Part shown: piece after piece, positions 22,461-34,129 of the stretch
Layout of the letters: the number at the start of each line of letters is the position of its first letter
How positions within the stretch are numbered: the first letter of the stretch is position 1
The notes under the pieces: model-generated
Databases searched by the model: none
The model's input: only the letters and a program-made list of their open reading frames with translations
Told to the model about the DNA's origin: nothing
Program-made: the position numbers and the translations under genes
From: Neopestalotiopsis rosae
Taxonomy: Eukaryota > Ascomycota > Sordariomycetes > Amphisphaeriales > Sporocadaceae
DNA length: 64,000 nt
Direction of reading: 5' to 3'
Assembly: GCA_023078685.1 (NCBI GenBank)
Contig: JALGAS010000004.1
Location: 1-64,000 of the forward strand

Positions 22461-24582
22461 CTAGATCTCAAACTCCTCATCTTCATCGGACTCTTCCTCC
22501 TCGTCCTCGTCTTCATTATCGTCTTCCCACTCTTCGGAGCCGGATCTCATGTCGTCGCTCACTGGCCGCAGTTTATCAGTGTATCCCGTGCCCATGATCG
22601 GCTCTCCTTCGTCCACTTTATTTTCGTTGAAAGAATGAACACTAACAGTACCAACGCGGTGGTCCCAGCCATTTAATGAGGATGCTAGATGATATAATTA
22701 GCTACACAGTTCTCCGTGTGGATTACAGGAATGTGACTCACCTGCAATGAACGGCGCATTGGGATGCCAACTTGCATCTCTGACACATGTTGACCAGCCG
22801 TGGAACCCTCTTGTCTGCTGATGGCTCCTCCACCGTCCGGGGAGAGCCCGGGGATTCATGCTAGCAGCACGCACATCAATCGTGCCCGCCACTGTCGCAT
22901 CCATATTGTAGATCCAGACCTTGCCATCGTGGCTGCCCGTGTATACATATCGACTATCAGTACTGCCGGGGGGTGAAAAGTGACACCGAATCAGCGTCCT
23001 CAATACCCTGTGACCACCACGGAACGTTACGACGGAGTTGTCGTCGGGGTGTGCGAACCAGTCGTTGTCATCATACGGCTCCCAACGGTAATCGAAATTG
23101 GAGAAGCCCGTGTGGCGCGTTGGGTTCTTCTCGCGGAATTGCGCCGTCGTGTACATCATCTTGAGATCCCAGAGCTTCATGCTCTGATCCTTGCCGTTAC
23201 TCAAGATATATCGGCCATCACCTTTACTGTCAATATAAGTCAACCCCTCAATATGTCCCACAAATGCACCGGCTTCGCGACCGTCGCCCATAGAGCGCCT
23301 ATCCCAAACTTTGATGGTGGCATCATCCGAACCCGAGTACAAGATATGTGGAGACGACTTGTCGGCAAAGCAGACGGCATTTACGTGGTCCTCGTGGCCT
23401 TCGATCGAGTGCAGCACCTGCCGTGACTCAATGTCGTATACTACAATGGAATTTGCATTTGTGCCAGCCACAAGTTCCTTGCCGTCGCCAGAAAACCGAA
23501 TGGACCAGATGCCAAAACCTCCCCGCCATCCCATTTGCCCACGGAAACCCCGGTCGCCGGCAAGATTGAGCATGTACGGATCTCCGGTATCATTAGGATC
23601 TGTAGGTGCCAGGCAGACTCGGCTCTCGATGGATGTGTAGGCCAGCCACTTGTTGTCGGGACTGAGCGAAGCATCGGTGAGGGTCCACGAGCCACCTGGG
23701 AACGCAACCGTCTTGTAATGCCTCCAATTGTACGGGTTGGATGTGTCGTACATCCGCACCCTAAAGTCCTTGACGCAAGAATAAAAGAAATTTCCATCGT
23801 CCGAAAATTGCCCCGAATACACGGGCTCGTCGTAATTGATGATCATCTCGGCATCCGAGGTGGGTAACATGGTTTGTGCCATGAGCCCTTGGTTCATCTT
23901 CCGAGACGCATGACTGTCAATGCCCATTTCGCGGTCTAATATCCTGCGCGCAATGCGCTTCTTGGCCTTGATCGACCTCTGCTGCTCTGTTGAGCCAAAA
24001 GTTCCCGAGTCCATGAGCTCTCTTCCCTTCTCGCTCGGTACCTTTGGGAAGCGATTGGGGTCCCGCGAATGCCGCCGTTGCCGCCGCCTAGCCCAAGGAC
24101 CTGCATCTTCGTCATCGTCGTCGTCGAATGTGTAATGTACAAGATTCGATCCTCGCAGCATGGCCAAGAGTTGTCTCTGAGTCAGGGCAATTCGAGGGTT
24201 CCCTATCAACCGCACCACCCGCTGTGTTATGTCGTCCGCTGCATGGTTGGCGGCACCTCCGGCGGCACCGCCGGTATCGTTTTCTACCTCGACAACAAAC
24301 TGGATATCTTGCTCGGCGTCTACCCAGGAGGTTAGAACCGAATCGCAAATACAAATTCAGAGAAGGTCACTAACCATGAAACTCGTCGTCATCGTCCATA
24401 TCTTGCAGCTGTTCGGTCTGGGCAAACAGTTCTTCCATCACGCTGTGATCGTCGTCATCTTCCTCCTCTTCATCTTCGTCGCCTGGCTCAAAATCGTCAT
24501 CTTCCTCTTCTATATCATCTTCGGCATCCATGAACAGCTCATGCTGTTCGCCATCGTCAGACTCGGCTCGTGGAACGCTCAT
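22461..24582 (-). CDS. WD40 protein, DCAF11/WDR23-like
   Basis: Exons 24375-24582, 22742-24319 and 22461-22684 give 669 residues; both introns (55 and 57 nt) are phase 1. The first ~70 residues are almost entirely acidic. A segment with LTQRQLLAMLRGSNLVHYTFD precedes about seven WD40 blades from about residue 200 to 610 (YSGQFSDDGNFFYSC, WSIRFSGDGKELVAG, HPHIL-type and VCFADKSSPHILYSG blades). The tail is acidic again. The arrangement matches DCAF11/WDR23 and its fungal orthologues, substrate receptors of CUL4-DDB1 ubiquitin ligases, so that role is inferred. Two acidic tails are a strong feature of the fungal members. The start at 24582 is clear. Confidence 0.88.
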
Positions 24583-25922
24583 TGTTGCGTCGCGCGTGTA
24601 CGGGATTCGTTATCTTTGTAAGCCGAGTGTAAGGAGCTCGATAAGCTAACGGTGAGCTCGCGATTGTGATGACGTCGAAGCTTTCAAGCTTTCCAAATTA
24701 GGGCACTTTGCAAATAATGTCAAAGGAACAAATGGTGTAAAGCTGGAAAGGAAACTGATATACAATTGAGGTGATATGTCAAATTGAAATGGCTATGAGA
24801 TGGAAATGTTTCATGACGACAACGACAGGCCTTAGAGATACCCTTCTATGTGACTGGCGGGGTAGGACAATCAAACAGCCTATGTCCGTAGAGCACTTGC
24901 CTTATTACCATTGGTCTAGGTCATCGCAGACAGTAGGTCTGGACGGCGTTAATCGGACTTTAGACTGCCTACCAGCCTATGAATCCCTTCTCCGGCATCC
25001 CGTGTGCATCATCTGCTAGTACTATCATATTCGTGTACATGTCCTGTGATGGTGTTATAACATATTCTCTTTACTGTCAAATGTACAATGCCGGAGTGAA
25101 TCTTCCTCTTCATACACGTCCCTACTGGATACACTGCATACTTCAATATAATGGACAGTGACAACTAGCATCTGATATTACTACGTACATAACTAGCGCT
25201 GGGGCATCCGCAGTAGTTGTCCGCATGGCTCAAGATTGGCTAGCAAGCAACCTGGGAATATAGTGACGGTCAGACTCCTGTTTGTATTGCCACACGGCCC
25301 AAGCTCTCTCTTGAATGCAAACACCATAACCGTATGATCTGTTCCGAGATACTAAAAGCCAAACACAGACATGATAGTGCGAGTATCGCCCATCAAAAGC
25401 ATGAAAGACCCATGATCTTACACAATGCGTTAAGGTCCCATCACCGATCCCATATCCTTGCTGATGCTGGCCTCTAATCGGCGGACTAGCCCCCGTAATT
25501 CGCATGCAACCTGTTAGGCTCAGCTGTTTTAGGCGGCGGCACAGCCCAGCCCTGCGCTCAACAGTCTGGCGCAGCACTGGCTAGCCGGGGCAAAGTGCTA
25601 AGAATCCTTCGAGCAAATCCCTAAAAAGGGACCAAAGGGACCGCCTATGATCTGATTCAGCTGAACATTTGAAAGTTGGAGCGGATGCTGATCAGCGCAA
25701 ATGAGCCAACTGCATAAGACTGATCCTGCAGGAAAATGGGGATTGGCTTAGTGCTGAGCCATGTTCGAAAGCTTTCTCGTTCCCATTTATGATCAGCAAC
25801 GGCCCCAAGCAAGGCCAAGCTTTTCTTTAAATATGTCGTGATTCTTTGCCCTGGAGCTGCCAAGCGTCGAAGACTGTCTCGACCTTTCGAGTGTTCCATC
25901 TCACAATACTTTTTGTTCTATA
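24583..25922. other. Divergent promoter region, no gene seen
   Basis: It separates the WD40 gene (minus) from the ankyrin gene (plus). Frames such as 25230-25577 and 25657-25899 have no recognisable domains. No RNA gene or repeat was seen. Confidence 0.45.
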
Positions 25923-28274
25923 ATGGATGTAACCAAATATTTGCATCTTGCAGCCACCTGCGCAGAACTGAGCGGGACAGCTGGTTCATCGGCGGTAAAA
26001 GTGAACCAGTTATTACGAGTATATCGCGATGTGCCTTCGGAGTTGCGAGAACTACAGTCACAAATTGCACGTGGAAAACAGACGCTGGACCGGCTCTTGC
26101 CCCTGCTTGATCGCGATCAACCAGCATTTCAAAATGCCAGCGATGTGGAGGCTCTCGATTTGCACTTCAAGGCACTTGAATTCCTGACCAAGGCTGTGCA
26201 AGAAAATGTGGCTCAGATTGAGCAGGCTCGTTCAAGTCCGTTTCCAGAATGGGCTTCTGTCAGTCAAATGTGGGAAACGACAAATATTGTGCTATATGAG
26301 TCCAGGTTGAACAAGCAATTGAGCGCATTAGAAGTTTATCTAAACGTGTCGAGGCCAGACAGCGAGGCGACAAAGCAGGTCGAGATCACTGCTTCGGAAG
26401 AACGGGCTTGTCTGATTGCGGCTTGGGATGATGCAGCAGAGTATATATCTCCTCCTGCCGCACAAGCAGCTGTTCCAAGCGTGCCACAAGTCACCGTCGA
26501 CGACCCCCAAAGTCCACGGAGCCCTCAGACGGAACATAGCGAGAGTTCAAGTTCCGTGACCGAGAGCAGTCACCATACGCAAACCTCCATGACGATACCC
26601 CGGAAATCGGTATCGTCGAGTCATACAGGCTCGTCTACTCCTGCTGTTCCAACTTACGCCACGTTATCCCGTATGCTCATGCCTACACCATCCCCGGATC
26701 CGTCACATAATCGAAGGAATAGTTACTGGCGCGATGCTTTCAAGACGTCGAGCATGTACGTGCCCTCTGCCCGGAAACTCAAGTCGATAGCAATGCTGCA
26801 AAAGCCATCTGCTTCGACGCAAGACTTGGCCTCGAATGCCCAGAGTGACGAGGTCAACCCCGCCGAGTTCCGTAACAGGATCTCAGAATACGCACGCGGA
26901 GTCTCTCCAGCCTGGGAGTTGAAGTCTGTGCCATCAAAAAAGAAGGGCACCAAACTACGATATCGAAACAAGTTCACCAGGGACGCGGCAGACGATATAC
27001 CCCCGGAAAGGCTGCCGGCTCAAGTCAAGATAATTGAGCAGCCATTATGGGACGCCATTCTACACAGAGAGCTGGAAAAAGTATGCAGAATCATGGAGCA
27101 CCGATGGACCGACAATTTGATCGTCGAGAAACGAGGCAAGATGACTGCCCTACATGTAGCCGCGTCGCTAGGAATCTGCAATGTTGTCCAGAAGCTGGTG
27201 TCATTGGGCGCGAATCCGAACCACACAGACCGCTACGGAGCCACGGCCATGCATTACGCTGCCGATTTCGGTTGCTCCAGTTGTCTCAACATTCTTGCTT
27301 CGGCCAGTGCCAAGGTCGACTTTGAGTCACCTAAGACTCATGTGAAGACGGCGCTATATTACGCGGCGAAGCGCGGCAATGCAGAGGCGACGCACGCGCT
27401 CCTGAATCTTGGCGCGCATGTGTACACGCTTAACACAGCGCCACAGGATTCGATCTTGTACGCGGCTGTGGAGTCTGGAAGTCTCGAGGTCTGCGAAGCA
27501 ATCCTCAACAAAGGTGGTAATCCCGGGGAGAGTTTCGATACCCTTGCACTGGCAGCTGCGACGTCACGCGAAATTTTGAATCTTTTGGCTGGTGCCGGAG
27601 CAGATCTCAATATTCATGATGCACAGCACGAGACTCTCTTGCACAAGTACATCAAGAAGAGCGATGCCGACATGGTCTCTTTCTTGCTTAGACTCGGAGC
27701 GGAGCCACATTCAACGGCTGACATTCTTGGCCGCATGACTCTGCACCTCGCTATAGACAAAGGTGGCTACCCAGACTCGCCAGCAATCGTCAAGGCGCTC
27801 CTGGAAGCTGGCGACAATCCAGACGTCAAGAACACTCTAGGGCAAACGCCGCTACACCAAGCCATCCTCTGGGGCCGCGCCGACGTGGCGAGCGTGCTGT
27901 GCTCCGGTGGTGCGAGCATGGACATTGGCGACTCCAAGGGCATGAGCCCGTACCAAGAGACTCAGATGCTAAACTACTCGAAACGGGCAGGGAACACGAC
28001 ATTGGCCGATTTTCCGGGCACCAAGGCCCTCCTGGAGCGATGGCGACACGGGTCGGTGCCCAAGATTGCCGAGGCGGGAGGTCAACCGCAGGCGCTGCCC
28101 GAGATTGATGGTCAAGCGACCATAAAGCCGCGGGCAGAGCTTGCTAACACGGTCAAACCGTTGCACGAGCTGAGCCCGACTAGCAAACCTGCCGAGTTGG
28201 GCGATGCGAAGTTGACGGTACATGAGATGGATGCGAGTATCATTCGGAAGCCCCTGATCGCTGAGTTGCCGTAA
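25923..28274 (+). CDS. Ankyrin-repeat protein with fungal STAND-type N-terminal helices
   Basis: An intronless frame of 783 residues. The N-terminal ~140 residues (CAELSGTAGSSAVKVNQLL and a helical stretch ending LDRLLPLLDRD) resemble the helical domain found at the N-terminus of many fungal STAND/ankyrin proteins. A Ser/Pro/Thr-rich linker follows (about 190-330). From about residue 395 to 690 there are roughly nine ankyrin repeats, recognisable by TALHVAASLG, TAMHYAADFG, TLLHKYIKKSD, MTLHLAIDKGG and TPLHQAILWG. No NACHT or NB-ARC P-loop is present, so it is not a complete NLR. It may act as a protein-interaction scaffold. ATG 25923 sits at the beginning of the conserved helix. Confidence 0.85.
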   Translation: MDVTKYLHLAATCAELSGTAGSSAVKVNQLLRVYRDVPSELRELQSQIARGKQTLDRLLPLLDRDQPAFQNASDVEALDLHFKALEFLTKAVQENVAQIEQARSSPFPEWASVSQMWETTNIVLYESRLNKQLSALEVYLNVSRPDSEATKQVEITASEERACLIAAWDDAAEYISPPAAQAAVPSVPQVTVDDPQSPRSPQTEHSESSSSVTESSHHTQTSMTIPRKSVSSSHTGSSTPAVPTYATLSRMLMPTPSPDPSHNRRNSYWRDAFKTSSMYVPSARKLKSIAMLQKPSASTQDLASNAQSDEVNPAEFRNRISEYARGVSPAWELKSVPSKKKGTKLRYRNKFTRDAADDIPPERLPAQVKIIEQPLWDAILHRELEKVCRIMEHRWTDNLIVEKRGKMTALHVAASLGICNVVQKLVSLGANPNHTDRYGATAMHYAADFGCSSCLNILASASAKVDFESPKTHVKTALYYAAKRGNAEATHALLNLGAHVYTLNTAPQDSILYAAVESGSLEVCEAILNKGGNPGESFDTLALAAATSREILNLLAGAGADLNIHDAQHETLLHKYIKKSDADMVSFLLRLGAEPHSTADILGRMTLHLAIDKGGYPDSPAIVKALLEAGDNPDVKNTLGQTPLHQAILWGRADVASVLCSGGASMDIGDSKGMSPYQETQMLNYSKRAGNTTLADFPGTKALLERWRHGSVPKIAEAGGQPQALPEIDGQATIKPRAELANTVKPLHELSPTSKPAELGDAKLTVHEMDASIIRKPLIAELP

Positions 28275-28677
28275 CGTTGTACTTCAATTTCTGTTCATTC
28301 ACTGCAGGGAAGTCGCTCATATAAAAGACGGTAGTTTGCGTAACCCGTTTAGCTCGAGTTGTAATTTTGGGGAAAATATTTGCTGCAAAGATACCATCAA
28401 ATTTCGGATAGGATTAGACCATTCCTTGAACATAGAGTTCATTCCTAGTCGCGATTTGTTCCCATGGTTGAGTCGCTTGTGTGAAAATTGATTGTCTCGG
28501 TGCAGCATGTGCCAGTGCAAGGATTGATACTAGAAGTGACCTGAAAAGAATCTGCGGTCTGATAAAATGCCTTCAACTAGGAACTCGAATTCTGGGAATT
28601 TCATATAATCTCTTTCTGAGAAAGGTTCCAACCAAGCAGCGCAAATCTACTTGAGCAGTCAATCAAGACTGTCTACC
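28275..28677. other. Convergent 3' ends, no gene seen
   Basis: The ankyrin and thioesterase genes end towards each other here. The sequence is moderately AT-rich and presumably holds both polyadenylation sites. No other feature is apparent. Confidence 0.45.
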
Positions 28678-29678
<1,001 letters not shown>

Positions 29679-30095
29679 TCATTCGTTGGCTGCTGTCCAG
29701 GGACTACAAGGTACTATCCGAGAGGTATCAGATATGATCGAGGCCGGGCCAGTACTGGACTGTTTGCTAGCGCCTGCATTGGCCCTGGGTGGGCTCGGAA
29801 AGGACCCCGGAATGTGGCCTCGGTTCTCGAGAAATAAACTACGCTGGATACTTGCATACAGACTGTGTACGTGCATCCCCCGTATTCCGTAAATCCGTAC
29901 ACATTCAACTATTTGACCAATTGAATTGCAATTGCTGACAGATCCTTGGTAATCACGAATACCAATTGCTTGGAAATGCCGAGTTTAAGTGACTGGCTAT
30001 TTCCAGTGGTCCAATTGCAACGCTTCGTAGTGCTCAAAGTGCATGCATATACTTCTCCCCAGATCTCCCCTACCCGACTTCAACAAGAGACCCCT

Positions 30096-31333
30096 ATGGC
30101 AATCCCGGTAACTTTCCGATCTATACTTTTTACTTCCGTCGCTATCGTTGGTCTAGCGATCGTCTTATCCTTCACAAACAGCGACTCAGATTTCATGTCC
30201 ACTTGGCCACTTCGTCCTATATCCGAATTTATCGCAGCTTTTCAGAGTAGCAGAAAAGCCGCACCGTCCACAATGTCGGCCAAGAAAGCCCCTGTTTACT
30301 TTTTTAGCCATGGCGGCGTAAGTCAACGCCATATTTCAAAATTGTTAAAAAGAACTGTTCTGATTTCATTTTTGCATAGCCGACTGTCCAATATGAAAAG
30401 GGCCACCCAGTGTATCCCGTGCTCCAGGGCATCGGTCAGGAGATCACCAAAAAAGTGAAGCCAACAGCCGTCGTGGTCTTCTCGGGACACTGGGAAGGAT
30501 CCCGGGACACTATTGAGGTCAACACGGCAGAGCATACCGACTTGATTTATGAGTCAGTCACTGTCCAAGGACTCTAGATGTACACCTTTCCAGCTAACTG
30601 TTGATGCAGCTTTTATGGATTCCCTCCGTATTTCTACGAGGCAAAGTATCCCAATAGAGGCAGCCCAGAGTTGGCAAACAAGATCCTCGGTCTCCTCAAG
30701 GACGCCGGCATCAAGGCCAAAGGTGTTACCCGGGGTCTGGACCATGGTGTTTGGTCAGGTTTCAATGTTGGTAAGTCTACCTCATACAAGCCCTGATGGC
30801 TCCTGTATTCATTATCCTGCAGCGTTTGACCCAGAGGAGAACCCGTTGAACGTGCCGCTGGTCCAAGTAAGCTTGTTCCACAGTGAAGATCCCGACCAGC
30901 ACTATCGCCTCGGCCAGGCCGTGGCTTCACTGCGCGATGAGAATATCGTAATCATTGGTGCAGGCATGTCGGTACATAACCTCAGAGACATGTTTGCATC
31001 CCGCGGCAGCCCGACGCCAATGCCATACACGGTATCCTTTGATGAAGCTCTGAAAGACGCAACAGAGTCCTCGCCGGCCGAACGTCAAGCCCGTATGGCC
31101 GAAGCTGCTAAGCGTCCCGATGCGAGGCAAGCACATCCGGTAAGGAATTCTTCTTCTGCTGCGATAAATTCTGAAGCTAATATTCTCGCTCGCAGTGGAT
31201 GGACCACCTCATGCCGGTATATGTTGCGGCAGGCGCAGCAAGCGAGGAGCAGGGAACGCGGACCTGGACGCTGCACGAAGGTAGCATGGGCTGGAGTCAA
31301 TACCGATTTGGAGAGGTGCCTGCAAAACTGTGA
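30096..31333 (+). CDS. LigB-type extradiol ring-cleaving dioxygenase (DODA-like) with N-terminal anchor
   Basis: Exons 30096-30317, 30380-30552, 30610-30770, 30823-31139 and 31196-31333 give 336 residues with every phase matching. After an N-terminal hydrophobic segment (residues ~9-26) the catalytic domain starts at Met60 (MSAKKAPVYFFSHGGP). The metal-binding His is in SHGGP, followed by FSGHWEG, DFYGFPPYFY, RGLDHGVWSGFNV and IGAGMSVHNLRD, the ordered motifs of the class III (LigB) family that includes plant and fungal DOPA 4,5-dioxygenases. It should cleave a catechol-type ring next to the hydroxyls using Fe(II) or Zn(II) sites. An in-frame ATG at 29976 would add 40 residues with no similarity and was not used. 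Confidence 0.92.
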
Positions 31334-31874
31334 GCTCGTGGACTGTTGAGATAAAGGCCGAACGAATGTCCTAAGTAGCGTTGCGCAGTTGAGATGAAGA
31401 TCCAGATCAAAAATGCTCGAAATAGATTCTGGCATCCAGTCCCCACAAACATCTGATAATAATGATCTTTGAATGTGAATGCAAGTATAAAAAGCCCAAT
31501 TTCGGGAGCTGAGTTGTAGCAAACTCATCTCTCCCGCCTACAGTGCGTATAGCGGCACACAGAGCAAACTAGGCACAGTACAGCTAACGCCAGCCCCCGA
31601 AGCAATTGGCTGTGCTAGCAAGCGAAGACCCACTTCCTTCCTCTCAAGTATCAACAGCGGGATGGAATGCAGGTACACAAGCAAGCAAGCGCCTGCCCAT
31701 CTTTCCGAACTTCAACCTCTGACACTTCATCGTGACGAGCTTCAACTCATTCCGGAGTCAAGGTACCTCATTGAACAGGCTCTTCATTCCAACAGCATCC
31801 CAGCACTGTAGATTTCCCACGGAACAAGAGTTTGCTTTCATCCCGGTCTCGCTCGCCAGTCAGGTCCATCCATC
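31334..31874. other. Promoter region of Med17, no gene seen
   Basis: This holds the 3' flank of the LigB-type gene and the upstream region of the Med17 gene, both on the plus strand. No coding frame or RNA gene is supported. Confidence 0.45.
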
Positions 31875-33827
31875 ATGGCGTCGATCAGTCCGTCACCATT
31901 CTCGCTACGGCCCTGGCCGACAGGCGACAAGAAGCCCAAGAAGCTCGGCGAATTCATCGCGCGCGTCAACGCTGAGCGTGGGGGCTTTCGCAATGTTACT
32001 GAGATGGAGCTGCGCGAGGAATTGCACGCCAAGGAGGATGGTCGCAACCAGAGCGCCGCGAGCAGCCCGGACAGCGACTCTGACATGGAGGTCGACTCGG
32101 ACGGCGCAAAGTCCAAGACGACGCTGGAAGCACGCGAGGAGTTCTTGCGCAACATTGAGTTCGCCCATCAATCTGCCATGCTGAGTCTGGACTTTGTCTC
32201 GCTCCTCCTCTCCAAGGAGACACCCAACCAGGCAAACACCACCCTTTCTCCCGCCTTGCGTGATCTTGTAGGCTTTGGTGTCTTGGGCGCATCCCGACTT
32301 CAAGATTCGAACATCACGCCAGCACGTACCCAGGATGACCTTGCCGTGGCCACAGGTTGGAGATTGATTGGAACCAGCAAAATGGTGGATTCTGTCCTGG
32401 AAGCTGCTGAGCGATTAGAGAAGGAGATCAGCCTGGAGACCAAGTATTGGGCGGATGTCCTGGCAGTCAGCGATAATGGTTGGACGGTTACTTCGCTGCC
32501 CTACGAACCTCACACCTTAGGCGTCCGCTACGGCTTCGCCGAGTCAGCACCCGAGTACAGAAATAGCAGCATTGCTCCTCTGCGAAGGAATGATGATGGT
32601 ACCGTCAGGTTGGAGCGTGGCGCTTCCAGTGGGGCATCAAAGAGGGTACGCGCCGTGGTCACCAAGAATGGCCAAGTGACGGGCAAATCGCGGTTACCAG
32701 GCCAAGTCAATGAGAAGGCTCCTCTCCAAGACCGCGTCCTAGAAGCACGCAACACCATATTCTCGCAGGAGCTGTGGTATGAGCTCAACAAGGAAGCACG
32801 CACTCTTCTCTCCCTCAAGGTACAATCCAACGACGACCAAATTGTGTACGAGGTAGATTCGGAGACAAAGGTCATTCTGACGCTGGACGATCTGGATGCA
32901 CCCGACGCTGGCGGAGATCTTCCCGACAACCAGTTCGCAAACACTGTGGTCCTGGGCCTCCACTTCCTTTTGTTGTTCAGCCACCGCTTGAGCTACTTCA
33001 AGCGCACCCAGTCAACACAAACGACAAATGGCCGTGAAGCACCACCCCTCAGCATCCTGCGCCCCCTCATCTCCCGGCTTACATACGACAATGCATGCAC
33101 CAAACTTACCTACTTCTTGACAAAGCTCAAGACGATTCTTCATGATGCTGGCTTTTCGACTGCAGACTTTAGTCAGATCATGGTACCTCCCGGTCCACAA
33201 CTCATGCCACAACAAATTGCCCAATTGGCTCTACAACAAATCTGGCGCGCGTCACCCTCCGAGGCACTCATCATCAACCTCGCTCAACTGCTCGAGCTTA
33301 CAGCAGAGCTCACCTTCACACCACAAGCACGTGTGGTGCTGCGTGGCAGGAGCTTTGTTACGCCAATGGCCTCGACACAGTTCATGCTCTTCCTTCCTGG
33401 AGCATCTAACGCCAATCCCGCAACCAAGAGCGAAGTCCCAGCCCCAGCGCAGACAAAGTCAAACGAGCTTGAGGAATTGTATCCACCATATTCCCAAGAC
33501 GCCTATCCAAATGTCGACGAGGCCATTTACTACATTCGCCAAGCCTCCGTCCGCGTCATTGTCGACTGGGTCGCCAACCTCGCCGCAGAGACGCTAGGCC
33601 GCGACGACCTGGACTGGTCCGAGACGACTTCTGGTGCCGTAATCAGGGGGGCTACCGGTAAGAACGAAGTCAGGCTGGATATTGTCGATTCCCCAGATCT
33701 CGCCCTGAGGTTGCAGATGCGCTGGGTTGAGAACAGAGAGGTCAAGCAGCGCAGCGTTGTTTGGGCGGCTGGACACGAGAACAATGAGACGCTCGAGCAA
33801 TTGGTGGTGGACTTTTTTAGGCAATAG
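31875..33827 (+). CDS. MED17: Mediator subunit 17 (Srb4)
   Basis: An intronless gene of 650 residues starting MASISPSPFSLRPWPTGDKK, the typical beginning of filamentous-fungal Med17 with the SLRPW motif. It continues with GEFIARVNAERGGFRNVTE, an acidic linker (about 60-80) and the conserved helical region LEFLRNIEFAHQ-type followed by ALDFVSLLLS-type sequence. The middle WRLIGTSKMVDSVLEAA and the late VRVIVDWVANLAAETLG match family blocks. Med17 is the scaffold of the Mediator head that contacts RNA polymerase II. Length agrees with orthologues (about 630-690). It is convergent with the SNF2 gene, whose stop lies 303 bp away. Confidence 0.93.
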   Translation: MASISPSPFSLRPWPTGDKKPKKLGEFIARVNAERGGFRNVTEMELREELHAKEDGRNQSAASSPDSDSDMEVDSDGAKSKTTLEAREEFLRNIEFAHQSAMLSLDFVSLLLSKETPNQANTTLSPALRDLVGFGVLGASRLQDSNITPARTQDDLAVATGWRLIGTSKMVDSVLEAAERLEKEISLETKYWADVLAVSDNGWTVTSLPYEPHTLGVRYGFAESAPEYRNSSIAPLRRNDDGTVRLERGASSGASKRVRAVVTKNGQVTGKSRLPGQVNEKAPLQDRVLEARNTIFSQELWYELNKEARTLLSLKVQSNDDQIVYEVDSETKVILTLDDLDAPDAGGDLPDNQFANTVVLGLHFLLLFSHRLSYFKRTQSTQTTNGREAPPLSILRPLISRLTYDNACTKLTYFLTKLKTILHDAGFSTADFSQIMVPPGPQLMPQQIAQLALQQIWRASPSEALIINLAQLLELTAELTFTPQARVVLRGRSFVTPMASTQFMLFLPGASNANPATKSEVPAPAQTKSNELEELYPPYSQDAYPNVDEAIYYIRQASVRVIVDWVANLAAETLGRDDLDWSETTSGAVIRGATGKNEVRLDIVDSPDLALRLQMRWVENREVKQRSVVWAAGHENNETLEQLVVDFFRQ

Positions 33828-34129
33828 GCTACACAAGAAGGGCCGGAAAATCACATATCTTAATGAGTATCATTTCTGACATTTGCAGACACTTGACTTG
33901 CCAAAATGTGAATGCATCTTGCTGTGTCGGGCTGATCATCGTTCATCCACTTGTTGAAACTTGGCTTTTAGAAACAAGAACGGAAGATTTCTGTACAACA
34001 CGGTCACTATTCTGAGGTTTCAAATCACAGTGTCCTACTGATGGAATACTTCTTTCCCGTTTTCACGCACTTTTCAAGATGTTCCTTTGCGAATTGTCTT
34101 TATTATGCTTTCATGTCCTATGAGCAGCC
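33828..34129. other. Convergent 3' ends of Med17 and SNF2 genes
   Basis: About 300 bp between two facing stop codons; likely both 3' untranslated regions. No feature apart from AT-rich patches. Confidence 0.5.
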
